Assembly: GCA_031552195.1 (NCBI GenBank)
Contig: JAVBMT010000023.1
Location: 1 to 64,000 of the forward strand
From: JAVBMP01 sp031552195
GTDB lineage: Bacteria; Desulfobacterota; Desulfovibrionia; Desulfovibrionales; Desulfovibrionaceae
Reading direction: 5' to 3'
DNA length: 64,000 nt
The translations under genes were made by a program, and so were the position numbers. Positions 1 to 8,587 of this stretch are shown here, piece by piece; position 1 is the stretch's first letter, and each line of letters starts with the position of its first letter. The notes beneath the pieces are model-generated. The model did not search any database. It saw nothing but the letters and a program-made list of their open reading frames with translations, and was not told the DNA's origin.

Positions 1-99
<99 letters not shown>

Positions 100-201
100 A
101 CAGATAATGTCTCCCGACTCGATATTCACTTGTGCAAGAACCTTTTTTCATTGCCCTTCCCTTCGCTCCCCTTTTGACCAAAATCAAACCCCGCCTTTAC
201 T

Positions 202-2214
202 CTATTCGTCGTGAACCTCCATATTTGAATTCACGCGCACCGGCAACAGCTCGAAAGGAACGCCAAGACGGAACAACCCGCGCTGCAGGCTGAAACTCTG
301 GTAGTTGTGCAAAAGACGGTTGACTACGTTTTCTTTCTCAAAAACAAGCTGGCCTCCAAAAAATACCGCGCGGGGAAACTCTTCATGCAAGGCCGGGGCC
401 AGCTTCATAATTTCTTCAACCACGTCTGTGCCCACCGCCCACATGCCTCTGGCATGAAAACCGTAGCGGTTTGTCAACGCGACATATTTTTCCGTTTCAT
501 CTCTCAGGCGGATTTGCACTTTTTCCAAATCTTCAGCCTTGTGAAAGGTGCTGGCGTCTATAACCCCTACCTGTATAAAAACCAGGTTTTTGAACTCGCG
601 CCCATGATAGCGCAAAAGCGACAAAAGAGAGCGTAAGCCGATGCCGTTATACCCGCTGACCAGCAATACGGCCGTATGGTCCAGGCGCGAGAACCGGCCG
701 GCTTCTTTTTTTTCCATGGGCAGGCCGAATTTTTCCATATGCCCTTGCAGGTGATTCAAGCGGCAAAGCATGGCCCCGACTTTTTTATAATGACGGCGTA
801 TCAATATAGCCAACGCGGCGAGAACCGAGGTTACCGCCAGAGTGATCCAGCCTCCATCGTGGAATTTGACTATAATGACCGAGGCGAGAATTGAACCGGT
901 TACCGCAAGTCCAAGGCCGTTTATCAGCAGCTTGCGTTTCCATAGCCGGTCTTTCTTGCGCGATTGCCACCAATGCCGCACCATTCCGCTTTGTGAAAGG
1001 GCAAAGGTTATAAAAACATTAATGGAGTATAGCACTATCAGATGGGAAACGCTTCCGCCGGACAGCAGCAGCAAAACAACGGCGGCCGCGCTGAAGCAGA
1101 GAATGCCGTTTTGCGCGACCAGGCGATCAGACAACACGGCAAAACGCGTGGGAAGCCAACGGTCAATAGCCATATTGGCCATAATGCGCGGGCCGTCCAA
1201 AAAACCGGTTTGCGCCGCCACAAAAAGCAACAAGGCTTCGGAAGCCAGAGTCAGGGTAATGAACACGCCGGCGAAACCGGACGGCCAATCCGCGCTTAGG
1301 GCGGAAAACAGGGTGGCGTTAAGGGTTTTGCCAGGCTCAAGCCGCACATTGAAAAAAGCGTAGGCGCACATCAGCCCTATTACCGTAACCGAAAGAGAAA
1401 CTGCCATATAGGCCATAGTGCGCTTGCCCGTTCTGCTTCTGGGTTCGCGCAGCATGGGCAGACCGTTGCTCACGGCCTCTATGCCGGTATATGTGCCGGC
1501 GCCCATGCTATACGCCTTTAAAAGCAACATGATCATACCCGCGCCGCCTAGTTGGGCGTGGGTGCTCCGTATGTCGTCGGCCAGGCGTCCGGCCAGAACG
1601 GGCGCGTCAACCGCGTGAGTGATAAAAGTGTAAAGAATGGCAAAAGCATGGGTGGCTACAAATACCAGAAAAATAGGAACAAGCGCCTTAACCGATTCTT
1701 TAACGCCGCGTAAGTTCAGCAACGTCAGCACCATAATGCCGGAAACCGCGACCGGCATTTTTAAAAAATGCCACTGCGGCGGCAAAAGGCTGAAGATCGC
1801 GTCCGCCCCGCTGGCAATGGAGAGGGTTATGGTGAGGGCGTAGTCTATGAGCAAGGCGCAGCCGGAAAACATTCCGACATGTGGAGAAAGCAGACGTGAG
1901 GCCACCAGGTATCCGCCGCCGCCGCCAGGAAAAAGCTCTATTATTTGCGTATAACCAAGAGCTATTATGAAAATTGTCACACCGGTCATAAGTCCGACAA
2001 GAATGCCCAGGGTGCTGTGCTCGCCCAAGGTTACAAAAGCCTCGGCCGGTCCGTAGCAAGATGAGGAAAGCCCGTCCGCTCCGAGGCCCACCCATGCGAA
2101 AAAGGCGATCAGGGAAAGACGGTGAAAAATAGAGCGGTCGGCAAGGTTGATTTCAGTTCCGATAACCGCTTTTTTGAGCTTCTGGGATAACCGGGGTTCC
2201 GTATCTTTGCCCAT
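202..2214 (-). CDS. APC-superfamily permease, KimA/KUP-like
   Basis: A 670-residue integral membrane transporter. Residues about 25-475 form a hydrophobic core of roughly 12 helices. It starts with the motif 'LGADGLSSSCYGPAEAF' and a glycine run 'FPGGGGGYLVASRLLS', as in APC amino-acid carriers and the KimA-type potassium importers. The last 160-190 residues are soluble, begin near 'HTAVLLVSGYNGIG', and resemble the cytosolic domain of KimA-like proteins. Substrate cannot be read from sequence; potassium or an amino acid are both possible. It starts with ATG and is the last gene before the 16S end, which it faces. Confidence 0.8.
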   Translation of the reverse strand: MGKDTEPRLSQKLKKAVIGTEINLADRSIFHRLSLIAFFAWVGLGADGLSSSCYGPAEAFVTLGEHSTLGILVGLMTGVTIFIIALGYTQIIELFPGGGGGYLVASRLLSPHVGMFSGCALLIDYALTITLSIASGADAIFSLLPPQWHFLKMPVAVSGIMVLTLLNLRGVKESVKALVPIFLVFVATHAFAILYTFITHAVDAPVLAGRLADDIRSTHAQLGGAGMIMLLLKAYSMGAGTYTGIEAVSNGLPMLREPRSRTGKRTMAYMAVSLSVTVIGLMCAYAFFNVRLEPGKTLNATLFSALSADWPSGFAGVFITLTLASEALLLFVAAQTGFLDGPRIMANMAIDRWLPTRFAVLSDRLVAQNGILCFSAAAVVLLLLSGGSVSHLIVLYSINVFITFALSQSGMVRHWWQSRKKDRLWKRKLLINGLGLAVTGSILASVIIVKFHDGGWITLAVTSVLAALAILIRRHYKKVGAMLCRLNHLQGHMEKFGLPMEKKEAGRFSRLDHTAVLLVSGYNGIGLRSLLSLLRYHGREFKNLVFIQVGVIDASTFHKAEDLEKVQIRLRDETEKYVALTNRYGFHARGMWAVGTDVVEEIMKLAPALHEEFPRAVFFGGQLVFEKENVVNRLLHNYQSFSLQRGLFRLGVPFELLPVRVNSNMEVHDE

Positions 2215-2257
2215 GGTAAATTTTTCCGCCTTTCAGAACGTTCAGGGGCCTTAAACT

Positions 2258-2671
2258 TTAATCCTGCCCGGACACCGTGCCGTAAGGCCAGGATGTGATT
2301 CCTCCGAAATCGTATATTTTAGCGTAACCCTGACCGGATAGGATTTTAGCGGCTTGGGCGCTACGGCGTCCGCTACGGCAGTAGATGAAAACAGGCAGGT
2401 TTTTATCGGCAAGTTCCAAAGGCGCGCGCTGGGCCAGTTCTTTAAGCGGGATAAGGGTCGCCCCTTCAATATGCGCTTCTTCATATTCTTCAGGGGTGCG
2501 TACATCAAGCAAAATATATCTTTCCAACCCGGCCATCAGATTTTTGGCTATTTCAGCAGAAATTTTTTGACTTGGTCCGGAACTCGTAACGTCGCCTTGC
2601 CAGGTAAAGACAAAAACAAGCAACACTGCAGTGACCGCAAGCAAAATATAAAACAAGTTACTTTTCAGCAT
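2258..2671 (-). CDS. membrane-anchored rhodanese-like protein
   Basis: A 137-residue protein with one N-terminal membrane segment (about residues 5-22), then a single rhodanese domain. The active-site loop is 'FIYCRSGRRSAQAA', with Cys as the sulfur-accepting residue, and 'LLDVRTPEEYEEAHIEGA' is the usual CDC25-type motif. It is probably a periplasm-facing sulfurtransferase of the PspE kind. The ATG at 2671 is chosen because AAGGAG lies just upstream; an in-frame start 18 bases further out has no such site. It lies 43 bases upstream of the permease on the same strand and may be co-transcribed with it. Confidence 0.85.
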   Translation of the reverse strand: MLKSNLFYILLAVTAVLLVFVFTWQGDVTSSGPSQKISAEIAKNLMAGLERYILLDVRTPEEYEEAHIEGATLIPLKELAQRAPLELADKNLPVFIYCRSGRRSAQAAKILSGQGYAKIYDFGGITSWPYGTVSGQD

Positions 2672-2935
2672 AAAGACTCCTTGTCTCAAAGATAACGAAT
2701 TCAGATAAAAGGCGTAAAAGGCGGATGGACGGAAGGACTATGCGGCGGATTTTGAAGTGAATAAAACAGCGGGCGGAAAAAGCCAGAGCAAAGATTAAAA
2801 TCAAGGAACAGGACGGTAGTCTTGCGGTAAGCGTAAACATAATCAGGCTGCCTTTGCTTGGGGCCCTGAAAAACTCACCTCTTAATATACTCCATTTTTT
2901 CTAAAAGTCCAGCCCGGTTTATAAATAAAGCGGAT

Positions 2936-3721
2936 TTACAAGGCCAGCATGACTCCAAGCAAAGCGGAAAATTCTCCCCATATAATACCGGCGCCAATGA
3001 AGTCTCCGTTCAGCCCCCCTTCTCTCCGCGCCACGCGGCCAAGCCAGATAACGCCAGCGCTGGCGATAAGAAAGCCGAACAGCATAGCCTGGAAACCAAC
3101 GCAAAGCCCGCCGGCCACAAAGGCGAAGACAACGGAAACATACAACGCGCCGCCGTCCAGCCCCGCTCCGATCAAACGGCCCAGGCTGGAGCAAGAGGCG
3201 GTTCCGGCCCGGGCGAACAGCGGCGCGACGCAACAGCGCCCGGCAAGCACTGCCCAAACCAGCGCCGCAAGCCCAGCGCCATTTGCCTCAAGGCAATAAT
3301 AAACCAGGATGAACTGTCCTAAAAGGCCAAGCGCCAGGGCTACGCCGCCGAACACGCCTATGCGGCTGTCTTTAAGCACCTCGAAAAATTTTTCCCCACG
3401 CTTGCCGCTGCCCAAAGCATCAAATAAATCCGCCCAGCCGTCCCAATGCAAGGCCCGGGTTAAAAAAGCCAGCCAGACGACAAAGAACCAGGACTGCAGT
3501 AAAGGTTTACCGGCCCATAGCCCAAGAAACAAAGGCGCGACAGCCGCAAGGCCAAGCGCAAGCCCGGCTGGCGGATAAAAACGCAAGGAGCGCCCCATTT
3601 CCCTTTCAGCGTATATTCTGGCCGGAGCCAAGCGGCTTAAAAAGGATAGCGCCGCCAGGAATTCATTAATGTTCTGATGTTCAGATGTTTTTTCTTTATT
3701 TTCCACAAACGTTGCCTGCAC
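2936..3721 (-). CDS. cobS: adenosylcobinamide-GDP ribazoletransferase (cobalamin synthase)
   Basis: CobS joins adenosylcobinamide-GDP to alpha-ribazole phosphate at the membrane, the last ring-assembly step of cobalamin synthesis. The 261 residues are strongly hydrophobic with several membrane spans. They carry the family motifs 'HWDGWADLFDALGSG' and 'DSRIGVFG'. The start is a GTG at 3721 with no clear ribosome site, so a slightly later start is possible. No cobU or cobT is adjacent; the other cobalamin genes of the window are scattered at 37, 48 and 55-58 kb. A perfect inverted repeat lies 21-64 bases upstream of the start. Confidence 0.93.
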   Translation of the reverse strand: MQATFVENKEKTSEHQNINEFLAALSFLSRLAPARIYAEREMGRSLRFYPPAGLALGLAAVAPLFLGLWAGKPLLQSWFFVVWLAFLTRALHWDGWADLFDALGSGKRGEKFFEVLKDSRIGVFGGVALALGLLGQFILVYYCLEANGAGLAALVWAVLAGRCCVAPLFARAGTASCSSLGRLIGAGLDGGALYVSVVFAFVAGGLCVGFQAMLFGFLIASAGVIWLGRVARREGGLNGDFIGAGIIWGEFSALLGVMLAL

Positions 3722-3741
3722 TTGAAATTTTTATACATCCG

Positions 3742-3785
3742 GTTATTATGAAGCGGGCGGAGTTACCCGCCCGCTTCATAATAAC
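3742..3785. repeat. perfect 19-bp inverted repeat between divergent genes
   Basis: Arm 3742-3760 is the exact reverse complement of 3767-3785, with a 6-base loop. The inner part is GC-rich (cgggcgg). It has no T-run on either side, so it is not a plain terminator. It sits between the start of cobS (minus, 3721) and the small ORF at 3800 (plus), directly before the latter's ribosome site. An operator or an RNA hairpin controlling one or both genes is possible. Confidence 0.7.
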
Positions 3786-3799
3786 TGGAGGATTAAGTT

Positions 3800-3883
3800 A
3801 TGGATTTTGTCTTTTTTCTTTCCGGGCTGGTCTGCACTGTCGGCGCTGTTCTTTACCTTCAGAAGACTTATCACAAGGTCTGA
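3800..3883 (+). CDS. 27-residue single-pass membrane peptide
   Basis: This short ORF starts with ATG at 3800 after a strong 'ctggagg' ribosome site and ends in TGA at 3881-3883, one base before the convergent nadE stop. The peptide starts 'MDFVFFLSGLVCTVGAVLY' and ends 'LQKTYHKV'. It is one hydrophobic helix of about 18 residues followed by a basic, cytosolic-type tail, which is the classic layout of small membrane regulators. No family is recognised. The ribosome site and exact fit of the gap favour a real gene, but no homologue check is available here. Confidence 0.5.
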   Translation: MDFVFFLSGLVCTVGAVLYLQKTYHKV

Positions 3884-3884
3884 G

Positions 3885-5537
3885 TTACCACTCGCCGCCG
3901 CTTTGCGGCATGCGCCAGGCATTTCCGAACGGGCGCGAGCTGATGCAGACAGACGGCGCCAACTGGCGCCGTTTGAATTCAGAGCGCTTTAAAAGGCGCA
4001 TGACGTGTTTTACATTTTCCGCGTTAAAGCCGGAGCGGACAAGTTCGGCGCCGTCTTTCCATTCCTCTATAATTCCGTGTAAAATCGCGTCCAGTTCATC
4101 ATAGTTCGGAAGCGAATCCGAATCTTTCTGGCCGGGCTTCAGTTCCGCCGAAGGTTCCTTGGTCAGAATGTTTTCCGGAATCCAGTTTTTGCCTTTCGCG
4201 GCGTTAAGCCAGCGGCAAAGCGCATAAACCTGCGTTTTATACAGGTCGCCGATAACAGCCAGCCCGCCGCAGGTGTCTCCGTAAAGGGTGCAATAACCTA
4301 CGGCTATTTCAGATTTGTTGCCGGTTGTAAGCACCATACGGCCTTCAGTGTTGGAAATGGCCATCAGAAGCGCGCCGCGTATGCGCGGCTGGAGATTTTC
4401 AGCGGTAAGCCCGCCCATGGGGGCTTTGAACGTTTCGCTCCATATGCCGTCGTAACTGCGCATCATCGGCTCTATGGGAATGGTTACGGTCTCAATGTTA
4501 ATGTTACGGGCCAGCTCCAGGGCGTCGTCAATACTGCCGCGGCTTGAATAAGGCGAAGGCATCAGCACGCCGAGAACGTTTTCCGGGCCGAGGGCGTCAG
4601 CCGCAACGGCAGCCACCAGGGCGGAATCTATTCCGCCGGAAAGGCCCAGGACCACCTTGCTGAAGCCGCTCTTGGCCACAAAATCTTTGACGCCGAGAAG
4701 CAGGGCGTTCCAGATTTCCTCTTCCTCCGGCACCGGGCGAATATTTTCCGGCCTTTTGTTTGAAGACAGGTCAACCACGCGCACATCAGGCGCGAACATG
4801 TCCGCCCTTTCCTGCAGAATGCCCTGCCCGTCAATAACCATGCTGCCTCCGTCGTAAACCAGGCCGTCAATTCCGCTGGCCTGATTTACGGCAACCACAG
4901 GAATGCGGTAACGGGTGGCCGTCCAGGCCAGCATTTTCTGGTGCAAAACGGGAGAACCTTGGGAATACGCCACCGCGGTCAGGTTAAGCAATGCATCCGC
5001 CCCGCCGCTCATGAACTCCTCAACCGGGTCATGATCAAAGGCGCGGTGGCTTTGCCAGAAGCCGCGGTCATTCCATACGTCTTCGCCGATAGTCACGGCG
5101 AAGCGCCAGCCTCCGTGCTGCAAAACGCCGCAAGCCACGCCGGGCTCGAAATAATGATGATCATCATGGGCTCCGTCGGCCGGAAGCAGCACCTTGCGCG
5201 TAATTACGCTAAGGCGTCCGTTTTGCAGCAGCACGGCGGCGTTATGCAAGGGTTTCCCATGCTGCGAAAGGTTGGGAATCGGCGCTCCTACCACAACGGG
5301 CGGCAAAGAGGCTTTGTCCAAACGCTCCGCCAGGGCGCGCAGGACATCCTGGCAGCTTTCTATAAACGCGTGGCGCGTAAGCATGTCCGTGGCCGGATAC
5401 CCGCAAACGGCCAGCTCCGAGGTCAGGCAGAGATCGGCCCCTTGAGAGGCCGCTATCTGAACCGCCTCAAAAATCATTTCCGCGTTCAGGGAGGCCGCGG
5501 CGGGTTGCGGATTAAGCTGCAACAGACCTATTTTCAT
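3885..5537 (-). CDS. nadE: NAD+ synthetase, glutamine-dependent type with altered glutaminase Cys
   Basis: A 550-residue two-domain NAD synthetase that amidates nicotinate adenine dinucleotide. Residues 1-270 are a nitrilase-like glutaminase domain; 290-550 are the synthetase with the PP-loop 'LGLSGGIDSALVAA' near 299-304. In the glutaminase domain, the catalytic Glu (E41, 'TSELAVCGYP') and Lys (K115, 'TRKVLLPADG') are present. The catalytic Cys of the usual 'ICED-W' motif is Gly151 here ('VTIGEDVW', codon GGC at 5085-5087). The enzyme may thus depend on free ammonia. ATG at 5537 overlaps the dapB stop (ATGA), which implies translational coupling. Confidence 0.93.
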   Translation of the reverse strand: MKIGLLQLNPQPAAASLNAEMIFEAVQIAASQGADLCLTSELAVCGYPATDMLTRHAFIESCQDVLRALAERLDKASLPPVVVGAPIPNLSQHGKPLHNAAVLLQNGRLSVITRKVLLPADGAHDDHHYFEPGVACGVLQHGGWRFAVTIGEDVWNDRGFWQSHRAFDHDPVEEFMSGGADALLNLTAVAYSQGSPVLHQKMLAWTATRYRIPVVAVNQASGIDGLVYDGGSMVIDGQGILQERADMFAPDVRVVDLSSNKRPENIRPVPEEEEIWNALLLGVKDFVAKSGFSKVVLGLSGGIDSALVAAVAADALGPENVLGVLMPSPYSSRGSIDDALELARNINIETVTIPIEPMMRSYDGIWSETFKAPMGGLTAENLQPRIRGALLMAISNTEGRMVLTTGNKSEIAVGYCTLYGDTCGGLAVIGDLYKTQVYALCRWLNAAKGKNWIPENILTKEPSAELKPGQKDSDSLPNYDELDAILHGIIEEWKDGAELVRSGFNAENVKHVMRLLKRSEFKRRQLAPSVCISSRPFGNAWRMPQSGGEW

Positions 5538-6352
5538 CCCAGAAGATCCTTCATGCTGTATAATTTTCCGGGTTGCCGCCCAGACAGCCATTTTACGGCG
5601 CGCAAGGCCCCGTTGGAAAAATTTTCGCGCGAATGAGCCTGGTGCGTCACTTCTATTCTTTCTCCCGGTCCCATGAAATATACGGTGTGCACTCCAACAA
5701 CGTCTCCGCCGCGTATGGTCTGCACTCCGATCTGCTTTTGCGGGCGCTCTCCTATTATACCTTCGCGGTGATAGCAGGCGCACTCATCAAGCTTCCAGTC
5801 TTTGGATTCGGCGCAGCATTCCGCCAAAAGCAGGGCTGTTCCGCTGGGAGAATCCTTTTTCTTTTTATGGTGCAGCTCGACCATTTCAATGTCGTAATCC
5901 GCTCCGAGAATTTTGCTTAGCTGGGGCAGCACTTTGATAAGCGCGTTTATTCCCACGCTCATGTTGGGCGACCAAAAAATCCTGGCCTTTTCCGCAAGTT
6001 TGCCCAGATCGGCTTTTTGAGCCGCGTCCAGCCCGGTCGTGCCTATAACCATGCCGGCGCCGTATTCAGCGGCTGTGGCGGCAAAGGCCAGCGAAGCCGC
6101 CGGGGCGGTAAAGTCTATTATAATAGGCCCTGGCGCGCTCTGGCCTTTATCTTGCCGGAATTTTCGCAGCATCGGCTCAAGCTGGTGCCCGACCAGAACG
6201 TTTTTTCCTGATAAAGACGCTTCCAGAGCGCCCAGTTGGTCTTCCCTTTCCAGCAGGCCGTAAAGGTTCAGGCCTGAATCGGATTCGACCTGGAGGCGGT
6301 TGGTGTTGCCCATACGGCCCCTTGCCCCGGTAATGATGACGTCAATAACCAT
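5534..6352 (-). CDS. dapB: 4-hydroxy-tetrahydrodipicolinate reductase
   Basis: DapB reduces 4-hydroxy-tetrahydrodipicolinate with NAD(P)H, a step of lysine and diaminopimelate synthesis. The 272 residues show the nucleotide-binding 'ITGARGRMG' at the N terminus. The catalytic signature is 'ELHHKKKKDSPSGTA', with the paired His, Lys and the substrate-binding SGT. Length is normal for the family. The ATG at 6352 follows a good AAGGAG site. It overlaps nadE by four bases. Confidence 0.96.
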   Translation of the reverse strand: MVIDVIITGARGRMGNTNRLQVESDSGLNLYGLLEREDQLGALEASLSGKNVLVGHQLEPMLRKFRQDKGQSAPGPIIIDFTAPAASLAFAATAAEYGAGMVIGTTGLDAAQKADLGKLAEKARIFWSPNMSVGINALIKVLPQLSKILGADYDIEMVELHHKKKKDSPSGTALLLAECCAESKDWKLDECACYHREGIIGERPQKQIGVQTIRGGDVVGVHTVYFMGPGERIEVTHQAHSRENFSNGALRAVKWLSGRQPGKLYSMKDLLG

Positions 6353-6376
6353 CGCGCAGCTCCTTTGCTGGAATTT

Positions 6377-7177
6377 TCAGGATAAAATCAGACGTGAGTT
6401 GACAAAAAAAGCCGGATCAAGACTTTCCCAAAGCCATAGATGCTCCTGCCCGGGGCGCAGAATTAAAAAAACGGGATATTCCCCCGCCCGGCCATCGTCT
6501 TCCTGGCAAAAAAAAGCGTCGAAAGGTCCGTTCAGGTCTTCAAGGCCGGAAACGGCAACAAGTTCGGCCTTGGGGTGAGCCTGAAGAATCTTCTCCGCAT
6601 AAGCGCCAGGGCGTATGCCCAACCTGAGGCGGGACGGAAAAATCAGAAATGAATCGCCGGTCGCCGTGAAATCATCGAGACTGAACCCGAGCCCGATCAC
6701 CCGCCCCTGTTTTTGCCGGTTGCTCCGCAGCGCCTCGGAAAAGAATTCTCTCATCCGTTCAGGCGCAAGAAAATAAACTTCGTCCAAACCAAGCAGGTCA
6801 AGGGCGGCCAGCGCAACCGGCGAAATTTCATCTTCCGTTCGCTCAACCTGCAGGCAAACGGCGATGCGGGAAACACCGGCCAAAAGCGCGGGCATCAAAA
6901 CAGCTATCAGTTCAGGGGCTGAAGCGAAACCAGGCGCCAGAAAAAGCACAAGCCAGTCCGCCCCTTGGCTGGAAAGCTCATAGGCCTTACCGCCGCTTAA
7001 CTTTCCTTGCAGGCGTTTGCCCACCATATGCCCTTCGCCCCAGAAAGAATGCAGAAAAGCGATATGGTCCTTGGCGAGGGCGCGATTTTCCGGCCCAGCT
7101 TTTTCATAAGCCTCGGCCCGAAACCGTTCGGAAACGGCGAAGGCTTCAAGCGCGCCAAAAAAATCAGGAAAAGGCAT
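6377..7177 (-). CDS. hypothetical protein, remote resemblance to histidinol dehydrogenase fold
   Basis: A 266-residue soluble protein with no family I can name with confidence. The stretch 'ELIAVLMPALLAGVSRIAV' followed by 'ISPVALAALDLLGLDEVYF' resembles the part of histidinol dehydrogenase where 'vLm.aiPAkvAGV' precedes 'I.PavLaAA.laGV.eiy'. The zinc and catalytic residues of HisD are not apparent and the protein is much shorter. It may be a diverged, non-catalytic relative. It lies 24 bases upstream of dapB and 5 bases downstream of the exported protein, all on the same strand, so all are probably one transcript. Confidence 0.5.
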   Translation of the reverse strand: MPFPDFFGALEAFAVSERFRAEAYEKAGPENRALAKDHIAFLHSFWGEGHMVGKRLQGKLSGGKAYELSSQGADWLVLFLAPGFASAPELIAVLMPALLAGVSRIAVCLQVERTEDEISPVALAALDLLGLDEVYFLAPERMREFFSEALRSNRQKQGRVIGLGFSLDDFTATGDSFLIFPSRLRLGIRPGAYAEKILQAHPKAELVAVSGLEDLNGPFDAFFCQEDDGRAGEYPVFLILRPGQEHLWLWESLDPAFFVNSRLILS

Positions 7178-7182
7178 AGCTT

Positions 7183-8373
7183 TTATTCCAGCACCGGTTT
7201 GCCAAGTTTCTCTTTCACGTAATTGAGCATAAGCATGCCTACAAGCTGGCGTTTGGTCAATGTTCCCGCATAGTCGCCGGTTTTCAGAACTTCTTCCACG
7301 TCTGAGTCAAGGTCTGCGCCGTTTTTCTGCAGGGCCTGTACGTAAGGGGCCGCCAAGCCGGATAATTCTTCAATACTCTTGGCGGACAGCTGGCGGTATT
7401 TCTCGGACAATTCCTTGTGATCAGGGCGGCGGGCGGATTCAAGAACGCATTTCATGCCACCCAGGGTACGCAGCATCCCATCTTTAAGGTGCTGTTTTTC
7501 CACCATGTTTATGCCTGACCATCCGGCTTTTAGCCATCTGTAAACGGCATATCCGGTACGTTCATTATTCGGACCGTCCGGAAAATACAGCGTTACGCTG
7601 CAGGACGCGTACATGTAGGTGTCCGCCCAGCCGATTCCGGTTTTGGTCGCCCCGTTTTCCTTGGTGTAAACAAAATCCCAATTATCATAATCGCCGATAA
7701 AACCGCTCTTTTTGCCTATGTCAGATTTGCCTTTCTGCCAGGAAACGGAGATCAGAAGCGGTTTGTCGTTATGTTTCAAAAGAATAAGCAGGCGGTCAAG
7801 CTTGTAGGCGTAATAAGAGCCGCTGAAAGTGTCCGGCGTGATTTCCTCCGCCTCCGTGCCGCGCAGCACAACCCGTTCGTCAAGCGAAGCCAGGCAGGCC
7901 GAGAGGGGACGATCCAGTTTGAGAATATCGCTTCCCGGCAGCCAGTTTCCAGCGCGAATGGAGGAAGGATAAACCACTTCCGAGGGTACGCCCGGGTTAA
8001 AAAGATAGAACAATGCGTTTTCAAACGACAGCTTGATGCTGTCGCGCCAGTAAAATCCGGTGCCTTCCGGGCGGTCCGCCAGACGGTTGTTGTAATCAGC
8101 TCCGCCGCCTGTCATATAGTCCAGCAAAGGAGACAAGTCAGAATTTGACGGAACCGGCTTGGAAGGATCTTTGCAGGCCAAAAGCGCGTTCAGCGCGTTG
8201 GAAACATCTTCGGGCAGGCTGTCTTGCCGTTCCTTGGCGCGGCTGTTGTTTTTTTTGCCCAGGTCGTCAGCAAGGGCTGAAGGCTGAACCGCGGTTGACA
8301 GCATGGCCGCAACAAGCACGGCAAGAATCCAGAAACGCCCTTTTAACTTTGCTACATAAAAATTTGCCACCAT
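7183..8373 (-). CDS. exported hypothetical protein
   Basis: A 396-residue protein with an N-terminal signal peptide: basic 'KLKGR', a hydrophobic stretch 'FWILAVLVAAMLSTAV', then 'PSALADD' as a plausible cleavage site. The mature part has no motif I recognise; aromatic-rich segments such as 'GDYDNWDFVYT' and 'TYMYASCSVTLYF' suggest a beta-rich periplasmic fold. The ATG at 8373 is preferred because AAGAGG lies five bases before it. It is the first gene of the minus-strand group leading to hyp-dapB-nadE. Confidence 0.6.
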   Translation of the reverse strand: MVANFYVAKLKGRFWILAVLVAAMLSTAVQPSALADDLGKKNNSRAKERQDSLPEDVSNALNALLACKDPSKPVPSNSDLSPLLDYMTGGGADYNNRLADRPEGTGFYWRDSIKLSFENALFYLFNPGVPSEVVYPSSIRAGNWLPGSDILKLDRPLSACLASLDERVVLRGTEAEEITPDTFSGSYYAYKLDRLLILLKHNDKPLLISVSWQKGKSDIGKKSGFIGDYDNWDFVYTKENGATKTGIGWADTYMYASCSVTLYFPDGPNNERTGYAVYRWLKAGWSGINMVEKQHLKDGMLRTLGGMKCVLESARRPDHKELSEKYRQLSAKSIEELSGLAAPYVQALQKNGADLDSDVEEVLKTGDYAGTLTKRQLVGMLMLNYVKEKLGKPVLE

Positions 8374-8441
8374 TAAAACCTCTTCAATTTTCTGCAATGA
8401 ATACAAGATATTAGGCTAACAACTTTCAGCATGATAAAGTA

Positions 8442-8460
8442 ATTGCCCGGTATGGGCAAT
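8442..8460. promoter_or_regulatory. dyad ATTGCCC-N5-GGGCAAT, possible activator site
   Basis: A perfect 7-bp inverted repeat, 8442-8448 and 8454-8460. It lies about 33 bases upstream of the -24 box of the sigma-54 promoter at 8493. Sigma-54 promoters need an upstream-bound activator, and dyads are the usual binding site; this one is closer than the typical 80-150 bases. It could also serve the divergent exported-protein gene. Confidence 0.4.
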
Positions 8461-8492
8461 GAATTTCTCGGAAGTGAAAGCCTAATGGACAT

Positions 8493-8508
8493 TGGCACTC
8501 TTTTTGCT
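8493..8508 (+). promoter_or_regulatory. sigma-54 (-24/-12) promoter
   Basis: TGGCAC at 8493-8498, five bases, then TTGCT at 8504-8508: an exact match to the -24/-12 consensus with the invariant GG and GC at the right distance. It points to the ATG at 8588, giving a leader of about 65-70 bases. Transcription would need RpoN and an enhancer-binding activator. An activator with a GAFTGA loop is encoded at 42430, but no link between the two is shown. Confidence 0.8.
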
Positions 8509-8587
8509 CATTCACCGGCAAGATGCGGCAAGAACCTGAAAGTGGAAAAGTTTACCTAGCGGCAATGAGCAAGCGGAGGAAGAATCT

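Noticed and set aside
3722..3799. A cobalamin riboswitch upstream of cobS (also checked before cbiA, btuR-type and metH)
   Set aside because: The gaps are too short and lack the B12-box; only the simple inverted repeat is present.
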